A stretch of DNA of 64,000 nt, taken from Streptomyces sp. NBC_00683 (GTDB lineage Bacteria; Actinomycetota; Actinomycetes; Streptomycetales; Streptomycetaceae). The notes below the pieces were generated by a model. The model made no database searches. It had not been told where the DNA came from and saw only the letters and a list, made by a program, of their open reading frames with translations. The DNA is taken from contig NZ_CP109013.1 in assembly GCF_036226745.1 (NCBI RefSeq), positions 1,612,001 to 1,676,000 of the forward strand. Direction: 5' to 3'. Of this stretch, positions 33,662 through 43,223 are shown one piece after another. The first letter of the stretch is position 1; each line of letters starts with the position of its first letter. Position numbers and translations under genes: made by a program.

Positions 33662-35005
33662 TCAGGCGTTGCGCAGGAAGTGGTCCAGGACCCGTACGCC
33701 GAAGTGCAGGGCGTCGACGGGGACCCGCTCGTCGACACCGTGGAACAGAGCCTGGTAGTCGAAGCCGACGGGCAGCTTCAGCGGGGAGAACCCGTAGCCG
33801 GTGATGCCGAGCCGGGAGAACTGCTTGGCGTCCGTTCCGCCCGACATGCAGTACGGGACGGCATGGGCGCCCGGGTCGAACAGTTCGACGGCGGCACGCA
33901 TCTTCGCGTACGTCGGTGAGTCGACCGGGGCTTGAAGCGCCACCTCGCGGTGGTGGAACTCCCAGTCGACACCGGGTCCGGTCAGCCGGTCGAGGGTCTC
34001 GATGAACTCGTCCTCGCCGCCCGGCACCATGCGGCCGTCGACCAGGGCGGTGGCCCGGCCCGGGATCACGTTGACCTTGTAACCGGCTTCCAGCATCGTC
34101 GGGTTGGTGCTGTTGCGGACGGTCGACTCGACCAGCGCGGCGGCCGGGCCGAGCTTGCCCAGCAGCTCGTCCACATCGAATCCGGGCGCGTCGAGGTCGA
34201 CGGGGATGTGGTGGAGCGCGGCGATCTCGGTGAGGGCCGCCCGTACGGTCGGGGTCAGCCGCACCGGCCACTCGTGCTCCCCGATCCGGGCGACGGCGGC
34301 GGCGAGCGCGCTGACGGCGTTGGCCCTGTTGACCTTGGAGCCGTGTCCCGCCTTGCCCTCGGCGGTCAGCTTCAGCCAGCCCGTACCCCGTTCGCCCGCC
34401 GCGATCGGGTAGAGCGACATGCCGGGTCCGGCGTGGAAGGTGAAGGCCCCGGACTCGCTGATGCCTTCCGTGCAGCCCTCGAAGAGCTCCGGGTGCCGGT
34501 CGGCGAGGAAACCGGAGCCGTCGTCGGCGCTGGCCTCCTCGTCGGCCGTGTAGGCGATGACGATGTCCCGGCGCGGGCGGACACCGGCGCGCGCCCAGGC
34601 CCGGACGACGGCGAGGACCATCGCGTCCATGTTCTTCATGTCGACGGCGCCGCGCCCCCAAACGACCCCGTCGCGCACCTCGCCCGAGAACGGGTGCACG
34701 GCCCAGTCGGCGGCCTCGGCGGGCACCACGTCCAGGTGCCCGTGCACGAGGAGTGCGTCGGCGGACGGGTCGGTGCCCTCGATCCGGGCGACCACGTTGG
34801 TCCGTCCGGGCGTGCGCTCGAGCAGCGTCGGTTCCAGTCCGGCGGCGGCCAGCCGTTCGGCGACGTACTCGGCGGCCGGGCGCTCCCGGCAGCTGCCGTC
34901 GCCGCGGTTGGTGGTGTCGATCCGGATCAGTTCGGAGGTGAACGTCACGGATTCGTCGAGTGCCAGGTCGTCGACAGCTCCGGGCAGGTCGGTCGTCTCA
35001 GCCAT
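33662..35005 (-). CDS. M20 family metallopeptidase/deacylase
   Basis: A 447-residue zinc enzyme of the M20/ArgE/DapE/CPG2 fold. Metal ligands are visible in LLVHGHLDVVP, GRGAVDMKNMDA (bridging Asp) and YTADEEASAD (catalytic Glu followed by ligand Glu), with a late histidine near LFHGVDERV. The small dimerisation domain is inserted around GWLKLTAEGKAGHGSK. Its ATG overlaps the end of the M55 gene by eight bases with GGAGGAAC upstream. Substrates are probably dipeptides or N-acyl amino acids generated in the same pathway. Confidence 0.9.
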   Translation of the reverse strand: MAETTDLPGAVDDLALDESVTFTSELIRIDTTNRGDGSCRERPAAEYVAERLAAAGLEPTLLERTPGRTNVVARIEGTDPSADALLVHGHLDVVPAEAADWAVHPFSGEVRDGVVWGRGAVDMKNMDAMVLAVVRAWARAGVRPRRDIVIAYTADEEASADDGSGFLADRHPELFEGCTEGISESGAFTFHAGPGMSLYPIAAGERGTGWLKLTAEGKAGHGSKVNRANAVSALAAAVARIGEHEWPVRLTPTVRAALTEIAALHHIPVDLDAPGFDVDELLGKLGPAAALVESTVRNSTNPTMLEAGYKVNVIPGRATALVDGRMVPGGEDEFIETLDRLTGPGVDWEFHHREVALQAPVDSPTYAKMRAAVELFDPGAHAVPYCMSGGTDAKQFSRLGITGYGFSPLKLPVGFDYQALFHGVDERVPVDALHFGVRVLDHFLRNA

Positions 35006-35831
35006 ACTGTTCCTCCACGGCGGACGACACGATCGTCGTCACCGCCTTGAACGTGCGAATACCTTCGTACATCGTCCCGCTGGTATAGGCGACGCGCCGC
35101 TCGCCGCGGGCCGCCACGCCGGGGACCACGGTCGCTGCCGCCGCCAGATGCGCGGCGTCGAATTCGAGCTCCACGGTGAAGGAGCCCCCGGTCACCGGTG
35201 TGTGGCGTACCGCGAGGGCGGTCGCGTCCTTGGCCGCCGCCCTGATGTCGGCGGCGGTACGGGTGGGGGTGCGGCACACGGCGGCGTACCGCGAGACATG
35301 GTCCTTCACCGCGACCTTGCGGGCACCGGGGGCGTAGAGCTCTGCGTCCTTGCAGGTCAGGTCGTCGCCGGTGACCAGGATGACGGGGACACCGTACTCC
35401 GCCGCGACATGGGCGTTGAGCAGGCCCTCGCTGGCGCGGACACCGTTCAGCCAGACCCCGGTGATGGAGTTGGCGAGGTAGGTGTGCGCGAGGACGCCCT
35501 CCGTGCCGGCACCGGTGTGGTAGCCGACGAACGCGATGGCGTCGACGTCCCCGTGCTGGATGCCCTCGACCATGGAGAGGGACTTGTGCCTGCCGGTGAG
35601 CATCTGGACGCGGTCGTCGAGCCGCTCCAGGAGGAGGTTGCGCATCGACCAGTGGGCCTCGTTGACGAGTACCTCGTCGGCGCCCCCGTCGTAGAAGCCG
35701 AGAGCCGCCGCGTTCACATCGGAGGTGAACAGGGAGCGGCACCTCTCCCACTGCGGGGTGCCTGGCAGCACGTCGGCCGGCCATGTCACGCCGGTGGCGC
35801 CCTCCATGTCGGCGCTGACGAGGATCTTCAC
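34998..35831 (-). CDS. M55 family D-aminopeptidase (DppA-like)
   Basis: A 277-residue enzyme closely following DppA. KILVSADMEGATGV carries the zinc ligands Asp8 and Glu10. His60 is in VNEAHWSMRN, His105 in FVGYHTGAG and Glu135 in VRASEGLLNA. DppA of Bacillus forms a decameric tunnel protease that releases D-Ala from short peptides. Its proposed catalytic cysteine (position 115) has no equivalent here (AHTYLAN). I prefer GTG 35831, where the conserved strand begins; an upstream ATG at 35909 would add an unlikely Arg/Cys-rich tail. It is the first gene of the peptidase operon, divergent from the CorA gene. Confidence 0.9.
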   Translation of the reverse strand: MKILVSADMEGATGVTWPADVLPGTPQWERCRSLFTSDVNAAALGFYDGGADEVLVNEAHWSMRNLLLERLDDRVQMLTGRHKSLSMVEGIQHGDVDAIAFVGYHTGAGTEGVLAHTYLANSITGVWLNGVRASEGLLNAHVAAEYGVPVILVTGDDLTCKDAELYAPGARKVAVKDHVSRYAAVCRTPTRTAADIRAAAKDATALAVRHTPVTGGSFTVELEFDAAHLAAAATVVPGVAARGERRVAYTSGTMYEGIRTFKAVTTIVSSAVEEQYG

Positions 35832-36098
35832 GGTGCACGGTCCTGTCGCTGGTCGGTCGGGGGCGGTCGAACGGCAACCGCATCGGTCGTGCGACATCGG
35901 TACCCGCACGGCCGACGGATATCCCCTGCCCGCCCCCCGGGAAGAAGATCTTCGTGCCGCATCACGGTACGCGCCGCAGGGGCACCGGACCAGAGCCGTC
36001 AGGATCTGTCACTGGTCCAGTCCGGTGATGCCGGGGGCGGCGGCCGGACGGTCACGCGTCGGTGGCACACTGGCCGCCGATCGTGCGAAGGAGCCCCC

Positions 36099-37187
36099 GT
36101 GACGATGATCCGCAGCCTCCGCCGCGTGGTGCGCCGTGCCTACCGCGGCAAGGTGGACCTGAGCCACCCCGCGCGCTCCCCGCTCGGCAGCGCGGTGGTC
36201 AACTGCGTGCTGTACGAGGACGGGGTGCGCCATCCGTTCGACTGCCCGGCGGACGAGGCCCTGCGCCGGGTCCGCACCTCCGGCCGGGGTTTCGTCTGGC
36301 TCGGGCTCCACGAGCCGACCGCGGCCGAGTTCGCCGGTGTCGCCGAACTGTTCGCGCTGCACCCGCTGGCCGTCGAGGACGCGGTGCACGCCCATCAGCA
36401 GCCCAAGGTCGAGCGGTACGACGAGACGCTGTTCGCCGTGTTCAAGACGTGCCGCTACGTCGAGCACGAGGAACTCACCGCGACCAGCGAGGTGGTGGAC
36501 ACCGGGGAGATCATGGTCTTCACCGGTCCCGACTTCGTGATCACCGTCCGGCACGGCAGCCACGGCTCGCTCGGCCCGCTGCGCGAGGGCCTGGAGTCCG
36601 CGCCGGAGCAGCTGGCGAAGGGCCCCGCGGCCGTGCTGCACGCGATAGCCGACCATGTGGTCGACGCCTACCTGGTCGTGGCCGAGTCCATGCAGAACGA
36701 CATCGACGCCGTGGAGACCGCCGTCTTCAGCGAGCACGCCGGCCGGGGCGACGCGGGCCGCATCTACCAGCTGAAGCGCGAGCTGCTGGAGTTCAAGCGG
36801 GCGGTGTCCCCGCTGGACCGGCCGCTGCAGGCCCTGGCGGGCCGCACGATGGAGCCGGTGGGGCCGGACTTCCAGCCCTACTTCCGCGATGTCGCCGGAC
36901 ACCTGGCCCGCACGGCCGAGCAGATCGCCGCGTTCGACGCTCTGCTCGACTCCGTGCTGCAGGCCCATCTCGCGCAGGTGACCGTCGCCCAGAACGAGGA
37001 CATGCGCAAGATCACCGCATGGGCGGCCGTCATCGCCGTGCCCACCATGGTGTGCGGGGTGTACGGCATGAACTTCGACCACATGCCGGAACTGCACTGG
37101 ACCTACGGCTACCCGTTCGTCGTGGGTGTGATGGCGGTCGCCTGTTTCGTCATCCACCGCGGCTTCCGGCGCAACGGCTGGCTCTGA
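36099..37187 (+). CDS. corA: CorA-family magnesium/cobalt transporter
   Basis: A 362-residue protein. A large N-terminal cytoplasmic domain with long helices (LKRELLEFKRAVSPLDRPL) is followed by two C-terminal membrane helices separated by the signature YGMNF, the selectivity loop of CorA channels. The second helix is YPFVVGVMAVACFVIHRGF, with a basic tail inside. The GTG start has GAAGGAG five bases upstream. It is divergent from the M55 gene across 267 bases in which I see no other gene. Mg2+ is the usual ion, but Co2+ or Zn2+ transport cannot be excluded. Confidence 0.93.
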   Translation: MTMIRSLRRVVRRAYRGKVDLSHPARSPLGSAVVNCVLYEDGVRHPFDCPADEALRRVRTSGRGFVWLGLHEPTAAEFAGVAELFALHPLAVEDAVHAHQQPKVERYDETLFAVFKTCRYVEHEELTATSEVVDTGEIMVFTGPDFVITVRHGSHGSLGPLREGLESAPEQLAKGPAAVLHAIADHVVDAYLVVAESMQNDIDAVETAVFSEHAGRGDAGRIYQLKRELLEFKRAVSPLDRPLQALAGRTMEPVGPDFQPYFRDVAGHLARTAEQIAAFDALLDSVLQAHLAQVTVAQNEDMRKITAWAAVIAVPTMVCGVYGMNFDHMPELHWTYGYPFVVGVMAVACFVIHRGFRRNGWL

Positions 37188-37230
37188 CCCGTCGGGCCGC
37201 CGGTGCGCCGGCCGTCGGGGCGGCGGGCCG

Positions 37231-38232
<1,002 letters not shown>

Positions 38233-38350
38233 GCGAGCACTCCACGGGAGAGGTCCGGGGGGAGCGCGCCAGGTCTGGTGCGCAGCGTCCAGACTGGCGG
38301 AGAACGATCCAGCGGTCCAACAGGAGATTCCGCTGGGATTCATCGACTAG

Positions 38351-38360
38351 ATTGCTCAAT
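38351..38360. promoter_or_regulatory. Short inverted repeat at the LysR gene start
   Basis: ATTG-CT-CAAT lies directly before the ATG of the LysR gene, in the 129-base gap shared with the aldo/keto reductase gene. The four-base arms are short, but the position fits LysR autoregulation. Weak on its own. Confidence 0.25.
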
Positions 38361-38361
38361 C

Positions 38362-39252
38362 ATGGAACTGCGTCAGCTGGAGCACTTCGTGGCCGTCGCG
38401 GAGGAGCAGCACTTCACCCGCGCGGCCGAACGGCTCGCCGTGTCCCAGTCCGGACTGTCCGCGTCCGTCCGGGCGCTGGAGCACGAGCTGAAGACCCCTC
38501 TGTTCAGCCGTACGACGCGCACGGTGCGGCTCACCGAGGCCGGTCAGGCGCTGCTCGTGGAGGCGGAGCGCACGCTGGCGGGGGCGCGGGCGGCACGAGA
38601 CGCCGTCGACGCCGTACGGGGGCTGCTGCGCGGCACACTGACGCTGGGGGTCGAGCAGTGCGTGGCCGGGGTCAGCCCGGCCCGGCTGCTCGCGGCCTTC
38701 CACCGGGACCATCCGCACATGGAGATCCGGCTGCGGCAGGAGGGCACCTCCAGCCTGCTGGAGGGGGTGGCCGGCGGGCGCCTGGACCTCGCGTTCGCCG
38801 CCACCGTCAGCCCGCTGGAGTGGCCGGGCGAGCTGATGCCACTGGCGCGGGAGCCCATGGTCGTCCTGTGCGCCCCCGGTCACCGTCTCGCGGAGGAGCC
38901 CCGGGTGGCGTGGACCGGGCTGCACGGCGAGTCGTTCATCGACTTCCATCCGGACTGGGGCCCGCGCCGCGCGGCGGACGAGGCGTTCGCCGCGGCGGGG
39001 GTGCGCCGCACGGTGGCGCTCGAGGTCAACGACGTACACAGCCTGCTGGAGCTGGTCCATGAGGGCCTCGGCATCGCGGTGGTCCCGCACCACTTCTCCC
39101 GCAAGCAGGAGGCGCGTGGGCTCGTGGTGGTGGAGCTCGACGGTGCGCACCGGCCGGTCTACGAGAGCGTCGTGCTGCTTCCGCCGGCCCGGGCCATGAG
39201 CCCGGGGGCCAAGGCGCTGATGTCGCTGGTCCGGGAGGACCCGCTGCGCTGA
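38362..39252 (+). CDS. LysR family transcriptional regulator
   Basis: A 296-residue protein. The N-terminal winged helix is MELRQLEHFVAVAEEQHFTR to FSRTTRTVRLTEAG, followed by the linker helix and the LysR substrate-binding domain (GTLTLGVEQCVAGVSPARLL; GRLDLAFAAT; LVHEGLGIAVVPHHF). It is divergent from the aldo/keto reductase and likely regulates it. No strong ribosome site precedes the ATG, so the message may be leaderless or nearly so. Confidence 0.92.
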   Translation: MELRQLEHFVAVAEEQHFTRAAERLAVSQSGLSASVRALEHELKTPLFSRTTRTVRLTEAGQALLVEAERTLAGARAARDAVDAVRGLLRGTLTLGVEQCVAGVSPARLLAAFHRDHPHMEIRLRQEGTSSLLEGVAGGRLDLAFAATVSPLEWPGELMPLAREPMVVLCAPGHRLAEEPRVAWTGLHGESFIDFHPDWGPRRAADEAFAAAGVRRTVALEVNDVHSLLELVHEGLGIAVVPHHFSRKQEARGLVVVELDGAHRPVYESVVLLPPARAMSPGAKALMSLVREDPLR

Positions 39253-39278
39253 GCTCGCGGGGTGTTCGACCGGGCCGC

Positions 39279-40286
39279 TCAGCCGCTCAGGGCTTCGGCG
39301 AACGCTCCCGGCTCCTGTGCGACCCCGCTGCAGGTGTCGTCGGCCACCGCCGTGTCCTCGCCGTCGGCGCACGGCCGGTCGCGGAAGGCCGCCCACATGG
39401 AGAGCGCGCCGACCCCCTTCCGGGTGGCGAAGCCGCGCAGGGAAGCGGCGTCGGCGAGGGTGAAGGTCTCCCCGGCCACGTCGTTGACCCCGATCATCAC
39501 GGTGAGGTGGAGTGCCTGCCACGCCGCGTCCTGCGACAGCCCGAGTACGTCCACGAGCTGGTCGTGGGCCGCCGCCGCGGCCTGCTCCGCGTAGTCACCC
39601 ATGTCGCCGCGGTGGGACGAGCTGTAGTTCATGGCCATGATGTTGACCGCGGAGAGCCGGACGCCCCGGTCGGCCGCGTCCTCGACGAGGGCGAGCCCGC
39701 TGTCCTCGAGTCCGTCGGGCATGACGGGGAGCGTGTACGTGATGTCGAGGTCGCGCTCCTCCTGGAGGAGGGCCAGGGCCTCGTTGCGGCGGGTGACCGA
39801 GGCGCGGTCGGTCAGCGCGTCGCCCTCGATGTCGAAGTCGGCCTCGGTGGCACCGACCGCGTCGAGCACCTCGGCGTAGGCGTCGGCCAGTTCCTCCGCG
39901 CTGTCGCAGGCCAGTGCCGTCTCGGTGCCCGCGGCACCGCCGAAGGAGACCCGGATTCCCGCCCCGGTGGCGGTGAGCGCGGCCACCCGCGCCACGACCG
40001 CCTCGCTGGTGGCGGGTTCGGTGCCGCCCCAGACGGGTGTGCAGCCGGAGCCGTCGGCGGTGACGAAGGCCAGGTTGTACGTGTCGGTGGCGACGGCCGT
40101 ATCGGCGTCGGCGGGGGTCGTCGCGCTCACGTACGGGGTGTAGGCGGTCCGCGGTTCGCGTTGCGGGGAGGGGGCCGATCCCTCGGTCTGGTCGGCCGCC
40201 GTTCCGGTCGCGCAGGCCGAACACGCGAGGCCCAGTGCGACCAGCCCGGCGATGACGGAGGGAACGCGTGTGCGCCTTTGCATCAT
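39279..40286 (-). CDS. GH18 chitinase-like lipoprotein
   Basis: A 335-residue exported protein. The signal peptide ends in a lipobox-like ALGLACSAC. The mature domain resembles the GH18 catalytic barrel of Streptomyces chitinase-like proteins. The strand-4 motif reads ADFDIEGDAL, retaining the D-x-D-x-E core with the catalytic Glu, and NIMAMNYSSS is strand 6. YNLAFVTADGSGCTPVWGG is the typical start. There is no carbohydrate-binding module. It may cleave chitin-like glycans at the cell surface or act as a binding lectin. ATG 40286 or 40283 is the start. Confidence 0.8.
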   Translation of the reverse strand: MMQRRTRVPSVIAGLVALGLACSACATGTAADQTEGSAPSPQREPRTAYTPYVSATTPADADTAVATDTYNLAFVTADGSGCTPVWGGTEPATSEAVVARVAALTATGAGIRVSFGGAAGTETALACDSAEELADAYAEVLDAVGATEADFDIEGDALTDRASVTRRNEALALLQEERDLDITYTLPVMPDGLEDSGLALVEDAADRGVRLSAVNIMAMNYSSSHRGDMGDYAEQAAAAAHDQLVDVLGLSQDAAWQALHLTVMIGVNDVAGETFTLADAASLRGFATRKGVGALSMWAAFRDRPCADGEDTAVADDTCSGVAQEPGAFAEALSG

Positions 40287-40575
40287 GTGTGCACCTGTTC
40301 TCGGGAGTCGCGCCCAGAAACGGCAACCGATGGTGCCGGGACACCACGAACCTCTCACATCGCGGGTCCGTGCGAAGACACAGCCAACTCATGGGCGGGG
40401 CCGGAAGGTGGACCCGGTTTCCGTCAACTCGCCGTTCAGCGGCGGTCGGTGCCGGGCCGGGAGCGTCGAGGGCGCCGGCCGCACTCTCAGCGGCCCGACA
40501 GGTTCGGCGCCCTTTCACAGCGGACGGCCAGCAGAGCTCCAGGTTTCGCACAACGGGGTTCGCCACCATGCGCAC

Positions 40576-40983
40576 ATGCAATCCGACCCCGTCATCGAGA
40601 AAGACCCGGCACCGCGTGGCCGCCGCCGGGCACACGCAGGGCGGCCCCGCTCGGATCGACGGTCCCAGGAGGGACCCGTGTTCGTGGACAGTTCCGGCCG
40701 CCGGGCCCGGCTGCTGCGCCGGGCCGGCATGCTGCTGGGCATCACCTGCGCCGGCTACGCCGCCGTCCTGGGGCTCGCCTTCGTGGGGGGCATCTCGCTG
40801 ACCCCGTCCCAGCTGCTGCCCTTCGACGGCGGTCCGGCCGCGGAGGCGGGCCCGGGCGGAGGGATGCGGCCCGGGTACGGTTCGGCGCCGGGCGGCTCCG
40901 GAGCGCCCCCGAGCGGCGCGCCGAACCCGTTCGGCACGACGCCCCCGTCGGGCACCCCGTCCCCGTCCGGCGAGGCGGGCTGA
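40576..40983 (+). CDS. matA: Small membrane-anchored protein, first gene of a Mat-like polysaccharide operon
   Basis: 135 residues: a basic cytoplasmic tail, one hydrophobic helix (GMLLGITCAGYAAVLGLAFV) and a Pro/Gly/Ser-rich extracellular tail. The stop and the next ATG overlap as TGATG, so it is coupled to the deacetylase-glycosyltransferase gene. The small gene in the same position of the Streptomyces mat locus is called matA; I use the symbol tentatively on position alone. It might assist the synthase, as small membrane partners do in other exopolysaccharide systems. ATG 40576 is preferred; an in-frame codon further upstream is possible. Confidence 0.68.
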   Translation: MQSDPVIEKDPAPRGRRRAHAGRPRSDRRSQEGPVFVDSSGRRARLLRRAGMLLGITCAGYAAVLGLAFVGGISLTPSQLLPFDGGPAAEAGPGGGMRPGYGSAPGGSGAPPSGAPNPFGTTPPSGTPSPSGEAG

Positions 40984-43223
40984 TGGCGGCCTCCCGACGG
41001 CGGCACGCCACCCCCGGCACGATCGACCGGGTCCGGCGCCAGGCGGTCCCGAAACCGCGCGTGATCATGGCCCTGCTCCTTCTCCTGGGGCTCGTCTGCG
41101 TCATGCTCCTCGACGGCTACCTCCGCGCCGAGGTCGGCGACGACCAGCGGGTGCGCTCCGAGGCCTCCGCGGACACCGTGCCCGACAGCGTCCTGGACGG
41201 CGGACCGCTGCTGAGCTTCGCCGGCGGCAGCGCCCGTGCGCAGTCCGTACCGGACAGGACCATCGTGCTCACCTTCGACGACGGCCCCGATCCGGAGTGG
41301 ACCGGCAAGGTGCTCGACGTCCTGGCCGACAACGACGTTCCGGGCACCTTCTTCCTCGTCGGCTCGATGATCTCGCGCTATCCGGACGTGGTGCGCAGGA
41401 TGGTCGACGACGGCAGCGAAGTGGGGGTCCACACCTTCACCCACGTCGACCTCTCGTACCAGAGCGAGGCCCGGGTCAAGCGGGAGATCGCCCAGACGCA
41501 GCTCGCGCTGGCGGGGGCCGCGGGCATCACGACCACGTTGTTCCGTGCCCCGTACTCCTCGACGAACGAGGCGATCGACGACTACAGCTGGCCGGTCTAC
41601 CAGCGGCTCGGCGCGATGGGCTACACCAGCGTGTTCATCGACACCGACAGCGAGGACTGGCAGCGGCCCGGGGTCTCCAAGATCATCAAGTGGGCGACAC
41701 CGAAGGACGGGAAGGGCGCCTCGGTGCTCTTCCACGACTCCGGCGGCGACCGCTCCGAGACGCTGGCCGCGCTGCCGGAGTACATCAAGAAGATGAAGGC
41801 GAAGGGCTACACCTTCACCACCGTCAGCGGCGCGCAGCAGCAGGCCGCCGAGGCTGAGCGGGGGCAGGAGGACGTGCAGGCCGGCCCTGGAGCACAGGGC
41901 CCCGGGGGCACCTCCTCCGCACAGGCCGCCCATCGCAGCGCGGACACGGCCACGCGCTGGGAGGGCCGTGCGCTGCTCGCGGCTGTCGCGGTCGCCGAAT
42001 GGACCGTACCCGGGCTGGCGGCGGTGCTGGCGGTCGTCGGGTTCGCCGTCCTGGGCCGGTTCGGCCTGATGCTCCTGCTCGCGCGGCGCCACTACCGCCG
42101 GCGCAACCGGCGCCGGTTCTCCTGGGGTCCGGAGGTGACCGGGCCGGTGAGCGTGATCGTTCCGGCGTACAACGAGAAGGAGTGCATCGCGAGCACCATC
42201 GGCTCCCTTGCGGCGAGTACGCATCCGATCGAGATCGTGGTCGTCGACGACGGTTCGACCGACGGCACGGCCGAGATCGTCGAGGCGCTCGGCCTGCCGA
42301 ACGTCCGGGTCGTGCGGCAGGAGAACGCGGGCAAGTCCGCGGCGCTGAACAACGGTGTGCGGCAGGCGCGTTACGACATCGTCGTGATGATGGACGGGGA
42401 CACCGTCTTCGAACCGGACACGGTGCACCGGCTCGTGCAGCCCTTCGCCGACCCGGAGATCGGTGCCGTCGCCGGCAACGCGAAGGTCGGCAACCGCTCC
42501 ACGATGATCGGCGCCTGGCAGCACATCGAGTACGTGATGGGCTTCAACCTGGACCGCAGGATGTACGACCTGCTGCGCTGCATGCCCACCATCCCCGGCG
42601 CGATCGGGGCGTTCCGCCGCGCGGCCGTCCTCGGGGTCGGCGGGATGAGCGAGGACACGCTCGCCGAGGACACCGACATCACCATCGCCCTGCACCGGGC
42701 GGGCTGGCGGGTCGTGTACGCCGAGCACGCGCGCGCCTGGACCGAAGCACCCGCGACACTCGGCCAGTTGTGGCGTCAGCGCTACCGCTGGAGCTACGGC
42801 ACGATGCAGGCGCTCTGGAAGCACCGCGGGTCCGTGACCGACCGGGGACCGTCCGGGCGCTTCGGCCGGGTCGGCATGCCGCTGGTCGTCCTCTTCCAGA
42901 TCGTCACGCCGGTGTTCGCCCCGCTCATCGATGTGTTCACGGTCTACGCGATGGTCTTCGTGGACTTCAGGGCCTCGCTGTTCGCGTGGCTGGCGGTGCT
43001 GGGCGTGCAGTTGTTCTGTGCGGCCTACGCCTTCCGTCTCGACCGGGAGAAGTACCGGTACCTGCTGATGCTGCCGCTCCAGCAGCTCGCGTACCGGCAG
43101 CTGATGTACCTCGTACTGATCCACTCGTGCGTGACCGCCGCGACGGGCGGCCGGCTGCGCTGGCAGAAGCTGAAGCGCACCGGCGAAGTCGGCGCGCCCC
43201 GGACGGGTGCGGAGGCCGGGTGA
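40983..43223 (+). CDS. matB: Bifunctional polysaccharide deacetylase / GT2 synthase (MatB-like)
   Basis: 746 residues. After a membrane anchor (30-46), a NodB deacetylase domain (about 90-285) shows LTFDDGPDP (Asp99, Asp100), HTFTH (His150, His154), FRAPYSS and LFHDSGG. Further helices (332-366) lead to a processive GT2 domain with DDGS (422-425), DGD (471-473), AEDTD (561-565) and QRYRW (599-603), then C-terminal membrane helices. Fusion of chain synthesis with deacetylation matches MatB, reported to make poly-beta-1,6-N-acetylglucosamine for hyphal aggregation in Streptomyces. The product here is inferred. It is coupled on both sides through TGATG overlaps. Confidence 0.9.
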   Translation: MAASRRRHATPGTIDRVRRQAVPKPRVIMALLLLLGLVCVMLLDGYLRAEVGDDQRVRSEASADTVPDSVLDGGPLLSFAGGSARAQSVPDRTIVLTFDDGPDPEWTGKVLDVLADNDVPGTFFLVGSMISRYPDVVRRMVDDGSEVGVHTFTHVDLSYQSEARVKREIAQTQLALAGAAGITTTLFRAPYSSTNEAIDDYSWPVYQRLGAMGYTSVFIDTDSEDWQRPGVSKIIKWATPKDGKGASVLFHDSGGDRSETLAALPEYIKKMKAKGYTFTTVSGAQQQAAEAERGQEDVQAGPGAQGPGGTSSAQAAHRSADTATRWEGRALLAAVAVAEWTVPGLAAVLAVVGFAVLGRFGLMLLLARRHYRRRNRRRFSWGPEVTGPVSVIVPAYNEKECIASTIGSLAASTHPIEIVVVDDGSTDGTAEIVEALGLPNVRVVRQENAGKSAALNNGVRQARYDIVVMMDGDTVFEPDTVHRLVQPFADPEIGAVAGNAKVGNRSTMIGAWQHIEYVMGFNLDRRMYDLLRCMPTIPGAIGAFRRAAVLGVGGMSEDTLAEDTDITIALHRAGWRVVYAEHARAWTEAPATLGQLWRQRYRWSYGTMQALWKHRGSVTDRGPSGRFGRVGMPLVVLFQIVTPVFAPLIDVFTVYAMVFVDFRASLFAWLAVLGVQLFCAAYAFRLDREKYRYLLMLPLQQLAYRQLMYLVLIHSCVTAATGGRLRWQKLKRTGEVGAPRTGAEAG

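Noticed and set aside
35832..35909. Upstream ATG extending the M55 peptidase by 26 residues
   Set aside because: The extra residues are Cys/Arg/Pro-rich and precede the conserved first strand KILVSADMEG, whose own GTG has an AGGAC site.
37188..37230. Possible hairpin between CorA and the aldo/keto reductase gene
   Set aside because: Several overlapping GCCGCC/GGCGGC pairings exist, but none is long or perfect enough to call in this composition.
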